Assembly (NCBI GenBank): GCA_000526255.1
Contig: JAFS01000002.1
Location: 62,001 to 126,000 of the forward strand
From: Verrucomicrobia bacterium LP2A
GTDB lineage: Bacteria > Verrucomicrobiota > Verrucomicrobiia > Methylacidiphilales > Methylacidiphilaceae
Length of the DNA: 64,000 nt
Direction: 5' to 3'
Shown: one piece after another, positions 15,831 through 25,966 of the stretch
Layout of the letters: each line of letters begins with the position of its first letter
Position numbering within the stretch: the stretch's first letter is position 1
Translations under genes and position numbers: made by a program
The notes under the pieces: model-generated
Told to the model about the DNA's origin: nothing
Databases searched by the model: none
Seen by the model: only the letters and a program-made list of their open reading frames with translations

Positions 15831-17426
15831 ATGTCCGCTACATTCACTATCCTGATCGCCGACTCGATCAGCCCGAAGGGGGTCGAGCTTCTCTCCGCCA
15901 ATTCCTCCATCCGCGTCCTCGAAAGGACGGGCCTCGCCGAGGATCAACTGATCGAGGTGGCTCCATCCTGCGACGCAATCCTGGTCCGAAGCCAAACCAA
16001 GATTACCCGACGAGTTTTCGAGAAGGCGGAGCGCCTCCGGGTCGTGGGCCGAGCCGGGGTCGGCGTGGACAATGTCGACATCGGCGCGGCCACCGAGCGC
16101 GGCATCGTTGTCATGAATACCCCCGGGGGAAACACGATCGCTACCGCAGAGCACGCGGTGGCGCTCATGCTCGCGCTGGCGCGGAGCGTCCCCCAGGCCG
16201 ATGCCTCGATGCGCGCGGGCGCTTGGAACCGGAAAGCCTTCGAAGGAGTAGAGCTCTGTGGCAAGGTGCTGGGGATCGTCGGCATGGGACGGGTCGGCAC
16301 GGAGGTGGCTCGGCGTGCCCTCGGCTTCAACATGCGGGTGATCTGCTTCGATCCCTATCTCTCCCCCGCTCGCGTACAGAACCTTCCGGTGCAGGTCGCG
16401 GAGGATCTCGACACCGTTCTGAAGGAGTCTGATTTCCTTACCCTCCACTCCCCTCTGACACCGGAGACGAAGGGGCTGCTCGATGCGCGCCGGCTCGCCC
16501 TCTGCAAGAAGGGCGTGCGGATCGTCAACTGCGCGCGGGGAGGGCTGATCGTCGCGGCCGATCTCCGCCAGGCGCTCGATTCGGGCCACGTAGCGGGAGC
16601 CGCCCTCGACGTCTACGACCCCGAGCCGCCGCCGGCCGACTTCCCCCTCCGCTCGCTGCCGAACGTGATCCTCACCCCGCATCTGGCCGCCTCGACGGCG
16701 GAGTCCCAGGAGCAGGTCGGGATCGAGATCGCTCAAGCGGTGCTCGATCTCTTGATGAACGGAACGATTCGGAACGCCGTAAACATCCCCAATGTCGATC
16801 CGCGGACGGCCGCCCTCCTCCGTCCCTACCTGTCGCTGGCCGAGCGGCTCGGTCTCTTCATGGGCCAGTGGGCGCCGAACCGGATGAGCCGGGTGACCCT
16901 TTCCTACGCCGGGAAGCTCAACGAGCACGACACGACTCCCGTGACGCGCGCCGCCCTCAAAGGGCTACTTCGGAAGGTAGCCGGGGCCGAAGTCAACGAG
17001 GTGAACGCCGCCTACCTCGCCGACACTTTGGGAATCGTCGTCAGCGAGACGAAGACGACGCAAGCCGGCGAGTTCACCGATTGGATCGGGATGGAGATTC
17101 AGGTCGATTCGGTCACCCTGCAGGCAGGTGCGACGTTCTGGGGAAAGGCGCAGCGCCTGGTGCAGATCAACGGGAACCCGATCGAGGCGCCGCTCGAGGG
17201 AGCGCTGCTGGTCTTGGAAAATCGTGATCGGCCCGGCATCGTCGGAAGGGTGGGTTCGATCCTAGGCGAGCGCTCCGTGAACATCGCCTCGATGTCCCTG
17301 GCTCGCGCCGAGCACGGCTCCCGAGCCGTCAGCGTGCTTCACGTCGACGGCGCCCCCGGGAACGAAGTCCTCGAGGAGATCCTTCGGGTCCCAGACGTCT
17401 ATTCGGTCCGGCTCGTGCAAATGTAG
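15831..17426 (+). CDS. serA: D-3-phosphoglycerate dehydrogenase
   Basis: Catalyses the first step of serine synthesis, 3-phosphoglycerate to 3-phosphohydroxypyruvate with NAD. The 531-residue protein is the long SerA type. Substrate domain: VVGRAGVGVDNVDIGAATER. Nucleotide-binding GxGxxG: VLGIVGMGRVGTEVAR. Catalytic Arg in VNCARGGLI, Glu in DPEPPP and His in LTPHLAAST. An allosteric substrate-binding domain and a C-terminal ACT domain (LLVLENRDRPGIVGRVGSIL) follow. ATG 15831 has GGAG at 15822-15825, so the TTG a few codons earlier is not needed. In a serine-cycle or Calvin-cycle methylotroph, SerA also feeds one-carbon units. Confidence 0.96.
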   Translation: MSATFTILIADSISPKGVELLSANSSIRVLERTGLAEDQLIEVAPSCDAILVRSQTKITRRVFEKAERLRVVGRAGVGVDNVDIGAATERGIVVMNTPGGNTIATAEHAVALMLALARSVPQADASMRAGAWNRKAFEGVELCGKVLGIVGMGRVGTEVARRALGFNMRVICFDPYLSPARVQNLPVQVAEDLDTVLKESDFLTLHSPLTPETKGLLDARRLALCKKGVRIVNCARGGLIVAADLRQALDSGHVAGAALDVYDPEPPPADFPLRSLPNVILTPHLAASTAESQEQVGIEIAQAVLDLLMNGTIRNAVNIPNVDPRTAALLRPYLSLAERLGLFMGQWAPNRMSRVTLSYAGKLNEHDTTPVTRAALKGLLRKVAGAEVNEVNAAYLADTLGIVVSETKTTQAGEFTDWIGMEIQVDSVTLQAGATFWGKAQRLVQINGNPIEAPLEGALLVLENRDRPGIVGRVGSILGERSVNIASMSLARAEHGSRAVSVLHVDGAPGNEVLEEILRVPDVYSVRLVQM

Positions 17427-17499
17427 CCACGCGGGCCTAGAGGGCCGGCTCGTCCGTCCAGCCCTTGACCAACCGCCGGGCTTGCCGTTTATTGAACGA

Positions 17500-17883
17500 A
17501 TGCGCATCGTCCTGGTCGCCTCCCTCTGTTTCTTGCTCGGTGCGGCTCTCTTGCGCGCGCAGCCATCGGACGAGACCGAGTCGGAAGCCGCCCCTCCTCG
17601 CAGGACTTCGGCACCGCACCGGATCGAGAAGAGGCCATCGGCGCCAGCCCCTGAGAAGGCGAAGAAGCCTGCGGAAGCGCAACGGCCCAAGCTCAAAGGG
17701 GTGATCCCGGAAGGTATCCGGAAGGGTCCAAACATGATCAACCCCGTGGCCCCCAAAGAGTATGGGTACGGGGAGCGTTTTATGTCGAAGTCTCCCATGA
17801 CTCCGCACATCCCCTACTCGGCGGGTCAGACCGAAGTGATGACTCCTGGCGGAGGATTGGAGCTTTTTACCTGGGAGTGGTAA
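17500..17883 (+). CDS. Small secreted hypothetical protein
   Basis: A 127-residue protein with a clear signal peptide (MRIVLVASLCFLLGAALLRA, cleavage near AQ-PSD), then a proline/alanine/lysine-rich linker to about residue 70 and a conserved-looking tail rich in proline and glycine (MINPVAPKEYGYGERFMSKS). No known domain. It probably lives in the periplasm. It overlaps the downstream DUF488 gene by one base (TAATG), suggesting coupled translation although the two proteins look unrelated. A slightly longer start at 17482 is possible. Confidence 0.6.
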   Translation: MRIVLVASLCFLLGAALLRAQPSDETESEAAPPRRTSAPHRIEKRPSAPAPEKAKKPAEAQRPKLKGVIPEGIRKGPNMINPVAPKEYGYGERFMSKSPMTPHIPYSAGQTEVMTPGGGLELFTWEW

Positions 17884-18275
17884 TGCCTTCGCGCTTTCGG
17901 ATTCGGATTCGGCGCATCTACGAAGCACCAGGGACGGAAGAGGGGTACCGCGTCCTGGTTGACCGCGTCTGGCCCCGAGGACTTTCCAAGGAGAAAGCAG
18001 CGATCGACTCTTGGGAAAAGGATCTGGCTCCCAGCACCGAGCTTCGGAAATGGTTCGGCCACGAGCCAAGCCGCTGGAATGAGTTTGCGCTCCGCTACCG
18101 CAGCGAGCTTGCGGCAAAAACGGAGAGGCTCCACGAGCTCCTTCGGGCCGCCGGCTCCCGCAATCTCACCCTGCTCTACGGAGCGCGGGACAAGGAGCAC
18201 AACCAGGCGGTCGTACTGCGCGAGGCGCTCGCGGAGCTGGCGAACGGCTCTCGAAGCTTCTCCGCCGCGGATTAA
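17883..18275 (+). CDS. DUF488-family protein
   Basis: A 130-residue protein with the diagnostic DUF488 core: RVLVDRVWPRGLSKEKAAID, WEKDLAPSTELRKWFGH and LTLLYGARDKEHNQAVVL. Members are widespread small cytoplasmic proteins without a settled function (YeaO in E. coli is one). ATG 17883 shares a base with the stop of the preceding secreted-protein gene. It converges on the CbbY-like gene, and the two overlap by four bases at their stops. Confidence 0.88.
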   Translation: MPSRFRIRIRRIYEAPGTEEGYRVLVDRVWPRGLSKEKAAIDSWEKDLAPSTELRKWFGHEPSRWNEFALRYRSELAAKTERLHELLRAAGSRNLTLLYGARDKEHNQAVVLREALAELANGSRSFSAAD

Positions 18276-18967
18276 GACGCCGGGGTCTCCCGCTCGAGTC
18301 GATCGAGGGAGGAATCCACAAGATCCGTTCCCACCCAGATTGCCCCTGCGAAATCCTGACCAGCCGTATAGTCGTTTTGGGTAATCAGGCAGGAGATGCC
18401 CGCCGCGCGCGCCGCGCGCAATCCGACGGCCGAGTCCTCAATTGCCAGGACCCGCTCGGGAGGGAGCCCCCACTCAGCCAGGCAGCGCCGGTAGAGCGGG
18501 GAGTCGGAAGCGGTCTTCCTCCCCGACTCCTTCCCCAGGATCGGAGCAAACCAGCCTTTCTCTTCGGGGAGGTGGAGCGCAAGAAGAGCCCCGATCTGCG
18601 CCTCGTCCGTGGTCGAGACGATCGCCTGCCGCATTCCCTTTTCCCGCGCCTCCCGGATCCTCTCCCGGACTCCCGGTCGAAGAACGGTATGGGGAAGAAA
18701 GCGTTCGAGGTAGATCTTCCGCTTCAACCGCCCAAGCTGGCGACCCAGCTCTTCGAGATCACCCGGAGGAGGGGAGAGGGTTTCCAGGGCCCGCCGCATC
18801 CGCAGCTCGTTTCCAGGGATAGTCAAGAGACCCTGGAACTCCTCCCAGCTCCAGCGGATCGGCAGGCCCAGTGCCGCAAAGGCCGCGTTGCAAGCGGGGA
18901 GATGCCCTTGCCTTTCGGTCAGGGCGATCGTCCCGTCGAGATCCCAGATGAGTCCATCCCAGCGCAC
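18272..18967 (-). CDS. HAD-superfamily phosphatase, CbbY-like
   Basis: A 231-residue HAD hydrolase. Motif I WDLDGTIAL supplies the nucleophile Asp, motif II is IVSTTDE, a lysine region is GKESGRKTASDSPLYRR and motif IV is AIEDSAVGLRAA. The cap domain lies between residues 20 and 90. In Calvin-cycle operons CbbY dephosphorylates the RuBisCO inhibitor xylulose-1,5-bisphosphate. The position at the end of a transketolase operon downstream of cbbX supports that role, but beta-phosphoglucomutase-like or other sugar phosphatases cannot be excluded. Five bases separate its start from the upstream phosphatase gene. Confidence 0.75.
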   Translation of the reverse strand: MRWDGLIWDLDGTIALTERQGHLPACNAAFAALGLPIRWSWEEFQGLLTIPGNELRMRRALETLSPPPGDLEELGRQLGRLKRKIYLERFLPHTVLRPGVRERIREAREKGMRQAIVSTTDEAQIGALLALHLPEEKGWFAPILGKESGRKTASDSPLYRRCLAEWGLPPERVLAIEDSAVGLRAARAAGISCLITQNDYTAGQDFAGAIWVGTDLVDSSLDRLERETPAS

Positions 18968-18972
18968 GACGG

Positions 18973-19596
18973 TTACCGGCAGAGCCTTGCGACGAGATCG
19001 GGTGGCAGCTCGGAAGGAGCCGTCGGCTCCACGATCTCATCCGTAAAGCGGGAGAGCGGCAGGTCGAAGACCGCGCAGTGGAGGAGGGCCCGGATATATT
19101 TGTGGAGAACGATCAGGACGCCGCGCTCCGGACGGACGGCCAGCGAGCAGAGGGCGCCGACGACCCGCTTGCGCGCACCGCCGATATCCTCTCCCCCGAT
19201 GGGAGGCAGCGGCACCCGGGAGGGATCGGCCAGCCACCGTTCGTACTCCGCAGGCTCCCGAGCCGAGAGCTCCTTGCGGGTGTGGCCCTCCCACTCCCCC
19301 ATGTTCACCTCGATCCACTCTGGCCATGCTTCGATCGGAACCCCTAGTGCCGCCCCATAGATCTCGGCCGTCTGCCGGCCGCGGGCGAGCGGGCTCGAAA
19401 AGATCCGGTCGATTGGAAGGTCGCGGAGAAGCGCGCAATTTGCCCTGGCTTCCACCAATCCCGCCTCGCAAAGGGGGATGTCGGTTCGCCCCTGGATCCG
19501 GTGTTCCAGGTTCCACGAGGTCTTGCAATGTCGTGCCACGAAGATGCGCGGGCATCGAACGGCCTCGCCCTTCTCTCCCAGCTCTGTCATCCCCAC
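18973..19596 (-). CDS. Histidine-phosphatase (phosphoglycerate mutase-like) protein
   Basis: A 207-residue member of the histidine phosphatase superfamily: RIFVARHCKTSWNLEHRIQG, then the core Arg in FSSPLARGRQTAEI and Glu in PEWIEVNMGEWEG. The second catalytic His is in VLHKYIRALLH. The usual RHG triplet is RHC here, an unusual substitution beside the phosphorylated His. The start is probably GTG 19596, with GGAG eight bases upstream, although ATG 19590 is close. It lies between transketolase and the CbbY-like gene, so sugar-phosphate metabolism is likely; the substrate is unknown. Confidence 0.75.
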   Translation of the reverse strand: MGMTELGEKGEAVRCPRIFVARHCKTSWNLEHRIQGRTDIPLCEAGLVEARANCALLRDLPIDRIFSSPLARGRQTAEIYGAALGVPIEAWPEWIEVNMGEWEGHTRKELSAREPAEYERWLADPSRVPLPPIGGEDIGGARKRVVGALCSLAVRPERGVLIVLHKYIRALLHCAVFDLPLSRFTDEIVEPTAPSELPPDLVARLCR

Positions 19597-19632
19597 GTTC
19601 GCTTCTCCCTTGCCTCTCCGCCGAGCTTCTGC

Positions 19633-21687
19633 TTAGCCCCGTGTCCGCGCCAAGGTGCGGCGCGCGGCCTCCGCGACCGCCTCCCCCGTGAGGCCAAACT
19701 CCTTGTAGATGGTGGCATACGGCGCCGACGCCCCAAAATGGTCGATGCCTACGGCCTCCCCATCGGCTCCGATCCAGCGCGGCCATGCCAGCGTCACCCC
19801 CGCTTCGACCGAGACGCGGGCGCGAATCCCGGCGGGGAGCACCTGCTCGCGATAGGATTCCGGCTGCCGGGCGAAGAGCTCCCAGGAAGGCAGCGAGACG
19901 ACCCGGGAGCGGATCTTCTCTCCCGAAAGGAGCTCTCGCGCCGCGAGCACAAGGGACACCTCGGAGCCCGTGGCGATCAGGATGACCTCCGGTTCCGGGT
20001 CCCCGACGAGCAGATACCCTCCGCGCCGGGCCTCCGAGGCGGGGGCGAAGCGGCTCCGATCGAGCACCGGCAGGGCTTGACGGGTCAGGATCAGGGCGGT
20101 CGGGCCATCTTTCCGCTCGAGAGCCACGCGCCAGCCTTCGGCCGTTTCCGTGGCATCCGCCGGACGGAAGACCACGAGGTTGGGGATGGCACGAAGGGCG
20201 GTCAACTGCTCGACCGGCTGATGGGTAGGCCCATCCTCGCCGAGGCCGATGCTGTCATGGGTGAAGACGTAGACCACCGGAACCCCCATCATGGCGGCCA
20301 GCCGGATGGGTGGGCGCATGTAGTCCGAGAAGATCAGGAAGGTTCCCCCATAGGGACGAATGCCCCCATGAACCGCCATCCCGTTCATGAGAGAGCCCAT
20401 CCCATGCTCGCGGATGCCGTAATGGAGGTAGGCTCCCGCCAGGTCGTCCGGGCGGATCTCCTTGACCCCCTTGGCCAGCGTATTATTGGACGGGGTCAGG
20501 TCGGCGGAGCCGCCGAGGAGGTAGCCGACCTTCTCAAAGATCCCGTTGAGGACGGCCCCGGAAGCGGCGCGCGTGGCGAGCGGCTTCTCGAGCGGGAAGT
20601 GGGGCATTCCCTGATCCCATCCTGCCGGCAGATCCCGGCGCAGGGCGATCTCGAACCGTTCCGCTTCGAGGGAGAACTCCTTCCGGTAGCCCGCGAAGGC
20701 CTCGAGCCAGCGGCTCCGCTCGTCCGCCCCTTTCTTGGCGGCGGCCCGGAAGAAGCTCCTCACCTCCTCGGGGACGTAAAAGGCCTGATCGACCGGAAGG
20801 CCGAGGCGCTCCTTCGCAAGCTTCACCTCTTCCGCTCCCAGAGGCTCTCCGTGGGCCTTGGCGGTGTTCTCCCGGTTGGGGCTTCCGAAGCCGATCACGG
20901 TGCGGCAGGCGATGATGGTTGGCCTCTCCTCCTGGGAGGTCGCCCAGGTCAGCGCGGATTCGACCTCGGAGCGGTCGAGCCCATTGACCCTTCGGACATT
21001 CCAGCCGTAAGCGGCGAAGCGGCCGAGAACGTCCTCGCTGAACGAGAGAGAAGTCGGCCCGTCGATGCTGATGTGATTGTCGTCGTAAAGCACCACGAGC
21101 TTGCCCAGCCGCAGATGGCCGGCCAGTGCGGCCGCCTCGTGGGAGACGCCTTCCTCGAGGTCGCCATCGCTGGCGATCGCGAAGGTCCGGTGGCGGACCA
21201 CCTCGTGGCCCGGCCGGTTGTACTTCTGGGCCAGCCACCGTTCGGCGAGCGCCATCCCGACGGCGTTGGAGATGCCCTGTCCCAACGGCCCGGTCGTCGT
21301 CTCGACTCCCACCGTGTGGCCGTATTCCGGATGGCCCGGGGTCCGGCTGCCCCACTGCCGGAAGCGCTCGAGCTCGGCCATCGGCAGGTCGTAGCCGCAG
21401 AGATGGAGCAGGCTGTAGAGGAGCATCGATCCATGCCCGGCCGAGAGGACGAACCGGTCGCGGTCAGGCCACTGGGGATCGGCGGGATCGAAGCGCAAGA
21501 AGCGGGTCCAGAGAACGACGGCCGCATCGGCCATTCCCATGGGCATTCCGGGGTGGCCCGAATTCGCTTTCTGGACTCCATCCATCGCCAGGCCGCGAAC
21601 GACGTTGGCCGCCAAGGCGGCTAAGCGGTCTTCCTCGGAAGCATGGGACAAGCTGGGGGCAACTGGGGGGTTTGTTGTGCTACTCAT
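19633..21687 (-). CDS. tkt: Transketolase
   Basis: Thiamine-diphosphate enzyme that moves two-carbon units between sugar phosphates in the Calvin and pentose-phosphate cycles. The 684-residue length is normal. Conserved pieces include [20 protein letters not shown] near the N-terminus, the ThDP-binding GDGDLEEG-like region ([20 protein letters not shown]), [10 protein letters not shown], and the central GIREHGMG and [17 protein letters not shown] motifs. AAGGA precedes ATG 21687. It heads an operon with a histidine phosphatase and a CbbY-like phosphatase, 260 bases downstream of cbbX, so it acts as the cbbT of this Calvin-cycle cluster. Confidence 0.97.
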   Translation of the reverse strand: MSSTTNPPVAPSLSHASEEDRLAALAANVVRGLAMDGVQKANSGHPGMPMGMADAAVVLWTRFLRFDPADPQWPDRDRFVLSAGHGSMLLYSLLHLCGYDLPMAELERFRQWGSRTPGHPEYGHTVGVETTTGPLGQGISNAVGMALAERWLAQKYNRPGHEVVRHRTFAIASDGDLEEGVSHEAAALAGHLRLGKLVVLYDDNHISIDGPTSLSFSEDVLGRFAAYGWNVRRVNGLDRSEVESALTWATSQEERPTIIACRTVIGFGSPNRENTAKAHGEPLGAEEVKLAKERLGLPVDQAFYVPEEVRSFFRAAAKKGADERSRWLEAFAGYRKEFSLEAERFEIALRRDLPAGWDQGMPHFPLEKPLATRAASGAVLNGIFEKVGYLLGGSADLTPSNNTLAKGVKEIRPDDLAGAYLHYGIREHGMGSLMNGMAVHGGIRPYGGTFLIFSDYMRPPIRLAAMMGVPVVYVFTHDSIGLGEDGPTHQPVEQLTALRAIPNLVVFRPADATETAEGWRVALERKDGPTALILTRQALPVLDRSRFAPASEARRGGYLLVGDPEPEVILIATGSEVSLVLAARELLSGEKIRSRVVSLPSWELFARQPESYREQVLPAGIRARVSVEAGVTLAWPRWIGADGEAVGIDHFGASAPYATIYKEFGLTGEAVAEAARRTLARTRG

Positions 21688-21867
21688 TTTCCTTCTCTTT
21701 CGTCGTGAGTTCTCCTTGACAACGTACTCGATAGCGAACTCGTGAAATCACCTCGACCGGTTCCGTGCGGGAAATCTCTGCAGCCTCTTCCTCCGCTCCC
21801 GGCAAAGGCTCCCGAGGAAGCAACGGACCAACGCGAGGGTAGGCTCGGGCCGACTCCTCGTCGTTGC

Positions 21868-21902
21868 AGTATAGCTAGCGGCCCCGTCGAACAGTGTCAA
21901 GC
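21868..21902 (-). promoter_or_regulatory. Candidate sigma70-type promoter for the transketolase operon
   Basis: On the minus strand a perfect TTGACA lies near 21896-21901. It is followed after about 17 bases by TAGCTA, and after 21 bases by TATACT. It sits between the cbbX stop and the transketolase start. Read by eye only; the -10 choice is uncertain. Confidence 0.35.
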
Positions 21903-21947
21903 GGCGGGAGGGGGCTGATTTTCTCACGTCCGCACTACCGATCCGCA

Positions 21948-22901
21948 TCAAGCCTTTCCGAAGGTATCGCCCTCCCTTCCCTCCGGGCGGAAGACCCGGC
22001 TCTGCCGGATGTCGGATTCGTCGATCCGCATCAACTCCTTGGCGGGAACCCTGCCGCCCGCGGCGACCAGCCGGGCGGCCTGCCGCAGCTTGATGCGGTC
22101 GATCGCATTCCGGACGCTCCGCGCGTTGGCGAAAAGCGGCTGCTTGCGCCGGAGCTCCAGGTACTCTCGAAAGGCCTCCGCTGCGGGCGGATCGAAAAAG
22201 TAGGCTTGGCCGCGAACCATGAGATCCCCGATCGAGACGAGCTCGTCGAAGGTATAGTCGGGGAAATCGATGTGGTGGGCGATCCGGGAACGCAGGCCCG
22301 GATTCGAGCTGAAGAAGGCTGCCATCCGGTCCCGATAGCCCGCGAAGATCACGACCAGGTCGTTCCGATAATCCTCCATCGCCTGCAGGAGGATCGCCAC
22401 CGCCTCGATCCCGTAGTCCCGCTCGCTCTCGGGTCGATAGAGGGAGTAGGCCTCGTCGATGAAGAGCACGCCGCCCATCGCCCGCTTGATCGCCTCCTTG
22501 GTCTTCGGGGCGGTGTGGCCGACATATTGTCCGACCAGATCGTCGCGGGCGGCGACAACCAGATGCCCTTTCCGCACGTAGCCCAGCCGATGAAGAATTT
22601 TCCCCATCCGCAGCGCGACGGTCGTCTTTCCGGTCCCCGGAGAGCCCGTAAAGGACATGTGGAGCGTCGGCGCCTGGGTTTGCAGCCCGATCGAGCTCCG
22701 CAGCCGCTCGATCAGGAGAAAATCCGCAATCTCCCGGACCCGGCGCTTGACCGGCGCAAGGCCGATGAGCTCGGCGTCGAGCTCGGTCAAGATCTCCCCC
22801 ACCCCGGCGCCGCCGAGCGCCTGGTCGAGGTCGACCAGGCCGCTTCCGTCGACGGCGGCCGCTTGGGCAGCCGCCTCGGTTTCTTTCCCCGCTTCTTCCA
22901 T
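21948..22901 (-). CDS. cbbX: CbbX, red-type RuBisCO activase (AAA+)
   Basis: A hexameric AAA+ ATPase that removes inhibitory sugar phosphates from red-type (form IC/ID) RuBisCO by pulling the large-subunit C-terminus. The 317 residues include Walker [16 protein letters not shown], Walker [15 protein letters not shown], the pore-loop region [20 protein letters not shown] and an arginine-finger region [20 protein letters not shown] 22901 is chosen because GGAGGACC precedes it. It follows a cbbS fragment and precedes transketolase. An intact activase beside a locus without cbbL implies a working RuBisCO elsewhere in the genome or a recent deletion here. Confidence 0.93.
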   Translation of the reverse strand: MEEAGKETEAAAQAAAVDGSGLVDLDQALGGAGVGEILTELDAELIGLAPVKRRVREIADFLLIERLRSSIGLQTQAPTLHMSFTGSPGTGKTTVALRMGKILHRLGYVRKGHLVVAARDDLVGQYVGHTAPKTKEAIKRAMGGVLFIDEAYSLYRPESERDYGIEAVAILLQAMEDYRNDLVVIFAGYRDRMAAFFSSNPGLRSRIAHHIDFPDYTFDELVSIGDLMVRGQAYFFDPPAAEAFREYLELRRKQPLFANARSVRNAIDRIKLRQAARLVAAGGRVPAKELMRIDESDIRQSRVFRPEGREGDTFGKA

Positions 22902-22918
22902 GGTCCTCCAGAGCCTAT

Positions 22919-23179
22919 TCAAGAGCCATTGGCCCACGCCCCTGAGTCGCGATGGCCGGGAGGCTTCTGGGCGGCGTAGGGGCGGGTGGTGGAGCGGATC
23001 TGCCGGTCCGCGGCCTCCATCCGGTTGAGGAAGAATCCGGGCTCCTCCTTCGGCCGCTCCACCAGGAACGAGAGCGTCATGCTCTGATCCCCCTGCTGCC
23101 GGTTGTCGCCGTTGATCCGAATGTAGTCCTCAGGACGAGCCTTCCGGCACTCCGCCAGCTCGTGCATCACCATCGCCAT
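22919..23179 (-). pseudogene. cbbS: RuBisCO small subunit, C-terminal portion only
   Basis: The 86-residue frame carries the second half of a form I small subunit: [20 protein letters not shown], then [20 protein letters not shown] and [19 protein letters not shown]. The N-terminal half (the PDLTDEQI and WEMWGLPMFD region of red-type CbbS) is missing, and upstream DNA reads unrelated sequence. AGGAGAAGAG precedes ATG GCG ATG at 23179, so the fragment could still be translated. No cbbL is present upstream; about 130 bases further the cbbR stub begins. It directly precedes cbbX, the usual cbbS position. It may be a deletion product or a short expressed peptide. Confidence 0.8.
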
Positions 23180-23237
23180 AGCTCTTCTCCTATGCGTTTC
23201 CCGGCTCGAGGCCTCCTCCTGCCCCCACCGGCTCTCC

Positions 23238-23311
23238 TCCACTTATACCCCATCGCTACGAATAATTCTCTTTGATTGTTTTTATCTACCCAATAAGTTT
23301 ACTAAATAGAT
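23238..23311 (-). promoter_or_regulatory. Retained cbb operon control region between cbbS and cbbR remnants
   Basis: AT-rich DNA in a GC-rich setting. On the minus strand it reads TTAGTAAACTTATTGGGTAG and continues to a -10-like TATAAG at 23242-23247; GGAGGAG follows. LysR-type regulators such as CbbR bind TN11A sites in such divergent spacers. Its position between the divergent cbbR start and cbb genes supports the assignment. Confidence 0.4.
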
Positions 23312-23380
23312 GTGACGCTGCAGCAGCTGCGGCTCCTCGAGGCGATCGCCCATCACCGGAGCTTCACCAAGACGGCACGG
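23312..23380 (+). pseudogene. cbbR: CbbR (LysR-type regulator), 5' stub
   Basis: From GTG 23312 the frame reads MTLQQLRLLEAIAHHRSFTK, the start of a LysR-family helix-turn-helix and typical of CbbR. It then departs from the family after about 23 residues. The rest of the regulator (about 300 residues) is absent. It is divergent from the cbbS-cbbX remnants, the standard cbbR position. The match covers the first helix only, but together with location it is convincing. Confidence 0.65.
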
Positions 23381-23673
23381 CTTCCGGTAGCACCGAGATT
23401 TTCTTTTTTCCTCGGGGCGCCCGCAGATCCTGCCCCCGACCAAGATCGGCATGAGGGTTTCGCGCACCGGAAAACTCCCTTATCCACTGGACAGTTTTTC
23501 GGAAACCCCTATGATTGCCTGAAAAGTAGCTCGCCAGGGACGAAAAGGCTTGGCCGGGCGACTCGTGTTTATATTACTGGGTGGAGAACCGCTCCGGGTT
23601 TGTGAGGGCGGTCCCAAAACCGTTCGTCGACACCGTGTCGATGTCCGATCGGGCGGGAGATCATCGGAGGAAT
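23381..23673. other. Junction and leader region upstream of rplU
   Basis: No gene seen. The left part is the sequence joined to the cbbR stub. The right part is the leader of the rplU operon, with a -10-like TATATT near 23570 and a GGAGG ribosome binding site at 23666-23670. Confidence 0.4.
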
Positions 23674-24003
23674 ATGACTGCAGTGATTCGCGCCGGCGGG
23701 AAGCAATACCGCGCGGAAGAGGGAGCCGTTCTCGAAATCGAGCTCCCGAAGAAAGGCATTTCAGCCGGAGAGAGGTTGACCACCGAAGAGGTGCTCCTCA
23801 TCGAGAGCGACGGCGAAACCAAGGTCGGCACCCCCCGTGTGCCGGGAGCGAAGGCGGTATTGGAAGTTCTGGAGGAGATCCGAGCCCCGAAGGTTGTCGC
23901 TTTCCGCTATAGGCGCCGCAAGGGTTACCACCGGACGGTGGGCCATCGACAGCATCTGGCGCGCGTCCGCGTGGTGGAGTTCGTCATCGACAAGAAGGGA
24001 TAG
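23674..24003 (+). CDS. rplU: 50S ribosomal protein L21
   Basis: A 109-residue L21: MTAVIRAGGKQYRAEEGAVL at the N-terminus and KVVAFRYRRRKGYHRTVGHR in the 23S-rRNA-binding C-terminal half. ATG 23674 is set by GGAGG at 23666-23670; the longer frame is leader. It opens the conserved rplU-rpmA-obgE operon, with nine bases before rpmA. Confidence 0.96.
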   Translation: MTAVIRAGGKQYRAEEGAVLEIELPKKGISAGERLTTEEVLLIESDGETKVGTPRVPGAKAVLEVLEEIRAPKVVAFRYRRRKGYHRTVGHRQHLARVRVVEFVIDKKG

Positions 24004-24012
24004 TAGACAGCC

Positions 24013-24267
24013 ATGGCACACAAGAAAGGGCAGGGAAGCTCGCGGAATGGGCGCGACAGCAACAGCAAGCGCCTGGGGGTAAAGCGTTACGGCGGGCAGC
24101 GGGTCCGCAGTGGCAATATTTTGATTCGGCAGCGGGGGACGCGATTCCACCCGGGGGAGAATGTCGGACTGGGGCGGGACTTCACCCTATTCGCCCTGGC
24201 CGACGGGATCGTCCGTTGGGACCGCCGGAACCGAAGAGTACACATTGAGCCCGAACCGCGCTCCTGA
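24013..24267 (+). CDS. rpmA: 50S ribosomal protein L27
   Basis: An 84-residue L27 starting [20 protein letters not shown]. The N-terminal tail reaches the peptidyl-transferase centre; it lacks the extra cleavable leader found in Firmicutes. It also contains [20 protein letters not shown]. It lies between rplU and obgE as in most bacteria. Confidence 0.96.
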   Translation: MAHKKGQGSSRNGRDSNSKRLGVKRYGGQRVRSGNILIRQRGTRFHPGENVGLGRDFTLFALADGIVRWDRRNRRVHIEPEPRS

Positions 24268-25760
<1,493 letters not shown>

Positions 25761-25966
25761 CGAGCTGTGCCTCCAATGCGCCAGCGGCGGGTTGTCCGCC
25801 GACGCTCCCGCATGGCGTCCATCCGCTACGGTTGTCCGGTTCCCGGAGTCATCCGCCCCGGAACAGTCACCGTTCTCGGGCTTCCCATCGGGCGGCTTCC
25901 CGCTCCCACCGGAAAACCTCGCAAGCAGAATCATCCGGGTATTCGTAAAAGTGGGTGGGAACGGGA

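Noticed and set aside
21748-21951. 67-codon minus-strand frame between cbbX and transketolase
   Set aside because: No domain or ribosome binding site, and it covers the likely operon promoter.
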